NCBI GenBank assembly: GCA_944321765.1
Contig: CALUMQ010000001.1
Location: 238,724-302,723, forward strand
Origin: an uncultured Alistipes sp.
GTDB lineage: Bacteria > Bacteroidota > Bacteroidia > Bacteroidales > Rikenellaceae
Length of the DNA: 64,000 nt
Direction: 5' to 3'
Shown: positions 61,998 through 64,000 of the stretch, piece after piece
How positions within the stretch are numbered: position 1 is the first letter of the stretch
Layout: every line of letters starts with the position of its first letter
Notes under the pieces: generated by a model
Told to the model about the DNA's origin: nothing
Databases searched by the model: none
What the model saw: the letters and a program-made list of their open reading frames with translations, nothing else
Program-made: the position numbers and the translations under genes

Positions 61998-62351
61998 ATG
62001 TACGAACGAAAGATTCCCGTCGACCTGGACTGCCCGCTGCGGCTGACCATGAGCCTTATCGATTCGAAGTGGAAGTCCTGCATTCTGGACGAACTGCGCC
62101 ACCGGCCGCTGCGGCCGAGCGAACTCCACCGTCAGCTGCCCGAGGCGACGCCCCGCGTGCTCGACCTCCAGCTCCGCGAGCTGGTCGAGGACGGGCTGGT
62201 GGCCAAGACCATCTATGCCGAGCTCCCTCCACGCTCGGAGTACTCGCTCACGGAGCTGGGGGCCTCGCTGCTGCCGCTCATCGACGCCATGATTGCCTGG
62301 GGGCAGAGCCATGCGGACCTCTTCGAGCGCAAGTACGGCCCGCGCGGGTAG
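61998..62351 (+). CDS. HxlR family transcriptional regulator
   Basis: A 117-residue winged-helix regulator with the HxlR signature: CPLRLTMSLIDSKWKSCILDEL near the N-terminus, RPSELHRQLPEATPRVLDLQLRELVEDGLV (helix-turn-helix), and PRSEYSLTELGASL (wing). Cys12 sits at the place of the redox-sensing Cys of YodB/HypR-type members, so it may sense electrophiles or disulfide stress. It is divergent from the NTF2-like/reductase operon, with a palindrome between. ATG 61998 is preferred to an upstream GTG. Confidence 0.93.
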   Translation: MYERKIPVDLDCPLRLTMSLIDSKWKSCILDELRHRPLRPSELHRQLPEATPRVLDLQLRELVEDGLVAKTIYAELPPRSEYSLTELGASLLPLIDAMIAWGQSHADLFERKYGPRG

Positions 62352-62493
62352 AGCCCGCCTCCGAAGGTCAGCCCTCTCCCTGAGCGCGTTCTACCGGCTC
62401 CTGTCTCCCTGTTTCGGACGCCCCTTACCGTTCAGGGCCAGCCTTCTGCCTCCGGCCTTGCCGCACCTCGCCCGGGTGTGTCGCTTCCGCCTG

Positions 62494-63372
62494 CTACCGG
62501 TTGGAGCGGCGGATTTTTTCGTGGTAGAAGTAGTTGACCACGACCGGATGCCCCTTCTCGGAGCGGCCGTAGGGGAGGTCGTTGACGCGGTAGGGCATTC
62601 CGTTGGCGGCGGCGTAGTCGGCCATCTCCCGCTCGAGCGCCTGCCAGTAGTCCGTCCGGCGGCGGTTGTAGATATCCTCGTACAAAGGCACCAGCTCGGG
62701 GTGCTTTTCCCGGATGTAGGCCATGATGGTCCCCTTGAACTGCCCGCGCAGGTTGAGATTCTCGAGCCAGACGAGGTCGGCATACTCGCGCACCCGCTCG
62801 ATGATGGCCTTCGGGTCGGTGATGCCGGGGAAAATCGGCGATATGAAGCAGACGGTGCGGATGCCCGCCTCGTAGACCTGCCGCATGGCCTCGAGCCGCC
62901 GCTCGATGCTCACCGCACGGTCCATGTCGGCGCGGAAGGTCTCATCGAGCGTGTTGACCGACCACGAGACCGTCACGCGCGGAAATTCCCGCAACAGCTC
63001 CAGGTCGCGCAGCACAAGGTCCGACTTGGTGCAAATCATAATCTCGGCCGTTGTGCCGCGCAGCTCCTCGAGCAGCCGGCGCGTGCGCCGGAACTGCTCC
63101 TCGAAGGGGTTGTAGCCGTCGGTCACCGAGCCGATGACGATGCGCTGGCCGTCGAAGCGGTGCGGATTGCCGACGGGTTTCCAGTGCTTGACGTCGAGAA
63201 ACGAGCCCCACGGTTCGGTGTGGCCCGTGAAACGCTTCATGAACGAAGCGTAGCAATACTTGCAGGCGTGGGGACACCCCACGTAGGGGTTGACCGAATA
63301 GCCGCCCACGGGCAGCGACGAACGGGTCATGACGCTCTGCACGTCGATGTCGCGAATCAGTTCCTGTTCCAT
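62494..63372 (-). CDS. SPL-type radical SAM protein
   Basis: A 292-residue radical-SAM protein with the cluster motif CPHACKYC (Cys33, Cys37, Cys40) after GGYSVNPYVG. The following core (FLDVKHWKPV, GSVTDGYNPFEE, ICTKSDLVLRDLELL, VTVSWSVNTLDE) fits the spore-photoproduct-lyase-like (SPL) family of non-sporulating bacteria. Substrate unknown; a role in nucleic-acid damage is possible but not shown. It overlaps the next upstream radical-SAM gene by 16 bases, so the two form an operon. Confidence 0.87.
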   Translation of the reverse strand: MEQELIRDIDVQSVMTRSSLPVGGYSVNPYVGCPHACKYCYASFMKRFTGHTEPWGSFLDVKHWKPVGNPHRFDGQRIVIGSVTDGYNPFEEQFRRTRRLLEELRGTTAEIMICTKSDLVLRDLELLREFPRVTVSWSVNTLDETFRADMDRAVSIERRLEAMRQVYEAGIRTVCFISPIFPGITDPKAIIERVREYADLVWLENLNLRGQFKGTIMAYIREKHPELVPLYEDIYNRRRTDYWQALEREMADYAAANGMPYRVNDLPYGRSEKGHPVVVNYFYHEKIRRSNR

Positions 63373-64000
63373 ACTCTTTGTTTGAATGCTTCGGGTAACT
63401 CCTGTATCATGCCGCTCTCACCCATAATCGGCAACAGTTCCTCCTTCATGAAAACCGCCACCCCCTGCGCCCGGGCCTGGGCGATGATGCCCCTCACCCA
63501 TTCGGGCCGGGCTTCGACCTTGCCGCGGCGGCGTCCGGTCTCGATGCCGACGACGATCCACTCCACGCCCGTCAGGTCGAGCCCTTCGATCGGCCCGAAC
63601 AGCGGCTCGAAAGTCACATGGTAGTGACGGGCCCGGGCGTGTTGGCGCAGTGTGGCGATACGTCCCTTCTCCGCCTCGCACGTCACGGTGACACCCATCC
63701 AGACGTTGTCGTCGTCGGTCTGCAAATCGAGCCGCTCGGGACGTTTGGTCAGAAAGAGATAGGCGTGCTGCGGATTGCGGGCCATGCGTTCGAACACCTC
63801 GGCGTTCCACTCGGGCCGCCAGTCCGAGAAGTCGCTCATGCCGGTCATCAGAAAGACCCGCGGGTCGCGGCCGTCGAGGATGCGGAGCTTGCGGGGCATG
63901 TACTCCGGGACGGAAAAATCGTCGGTCATGTGGAAGCGTCGGCAGTTGTTGCGGGCATAGCAGTAGGTGCAGCCGACGGTGCAGCCGACGACCAGATTCA
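63357..64000 (-). CDS. DUF5131-like radical SAM protein, partial (5' end beyond window)
   Basis: An open frame of 213 codons continues past the right edge. Its upstream part reads VVGCTVGCTYCYARNN, giving a CxxxCxxC radical-SAM cluster motif, and downstream VPEYMPRKLR, DGRDPRVFLMTGMSDFSDW, YLFLTKRPERL, WMGVTVTCEAEKGRI and VVGIETGRRRGK match the phage Gp37/Gp68-like DUF5131 family. An ATG at 63929 lies after the cluster and is not the real start. The gene carries two GATC sites (63555 and 63588), ending the GATC-poor stretch. Confidence 0.85.
   Translation of the reverse strand, partial: NLVVGCTVGCTYCYARNNCRRFHMTDDFSVPEYMPRKLRILDGRDPRVFLMTGMSDFSDWRPEWNAEVFERMARNPQHAYLFLTKRPERLDLQTDDDNVWMGVTVTCEAEKGRIATLRQHARARHYHVTFEPLFGPIEGLDLTGVEWIVVGIETGRRRGKVEARPEWVRGIIAQARAQGVAVFMKEELLPIMGESGMIQELPEAFKQRVWNRN

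Overview
The window looks like chromosome from a GC-rich member of the Bacteroidales, most likely Alistipes or a close relative in the Rikenellaceae. The evidence is: Bacteroidota-type promoters (TTG or TTTG, about 20 bases, then TAnnTTTG) before many genes; lipoproteins and outer-membrane proteins of Bacteroidota families (fimbrillin, PorV-like, PepSY-like, DUF3822, Hc1 histone-like); FeoA-FeoB and RND-TolC fusions; and high GC in almost every coding region. Genus assignment is inference.

Left part (1-38.3 kb): mostly housekeeping genes in short operons. In order: a GH43 glycosidase cut by the left edge, DUF2461, glyA, fabG, a PorV-like protein, a low-molecular-weight phosphatase, an envelope set (YtfJ-like, Omp85 barrel, phosphoethanolamine transferase), an Hc1 histone-like protein, ferrous iron uptake (feoAB and a Cys-rich partner), lrgAB, an aminotransferase, a cyclophilin, purT, tmRNA, ftsE, gyrB, udk, a split LysO lysine exporter, mutS, a triple PepSY-like lipoprotein, a uracil-DNA-glycosylase-like protein overlapping a RecD-like helicase, a DUF3822-rsmD operon, and a MarR-controlled multidomain sulfur-transfer flavoprotein. 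A two-gene lipoprotein operon follows: a fimbrillin-like protein, and an upstream protein joining a fimbrillin-like N-terminus to a C-terminal domain that closely resembles the streptococcal IgG-cleaving protease IdeS/Mac. A Gfo/Idh oxidoreductase closes this part.

Right part (38.3-63.5 kb): starts at tRNA-Asp, with a GIY-YIG/DUF4357 protein next to it. Then come a histidine kinase and a sigma-54 activator facing an exporter operon (TolC, HlyD-type adaptor, three FtsX-type permeases, one ATPase). The exporter has a good sigma-54 promoter and an upstream cluster of TTTAC/GTAAA half-sites. Facing it is a second operon: a metal-type RND pump fused to a TolC domain, its adaptor, and a LytS/LytTR two-component pair. 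After these come an Fe-S-flavoprotein-like reductase, an NTF2-like protein, a divergent HxlR regulator with a palindromic operator, and two overlapping radical-SAM genes, the last cut by the right edge.

The most striking signal belongs to no single gene. The tetramer GATC occurs about 24 times in feoAB alone and is common throughout the left part, but I found only two copies between 38,278 and 63,554. Ile is written ATT after a codon ending in G and ATC elsewhere, so the avoidance is synonymous. This points to a segment that evolved under selection against GATC, or to a chimeric assembly, with the left boundary beside tRNA-Asp. No CRISPR array, rRNA, integrase or insertion sequence was seen.
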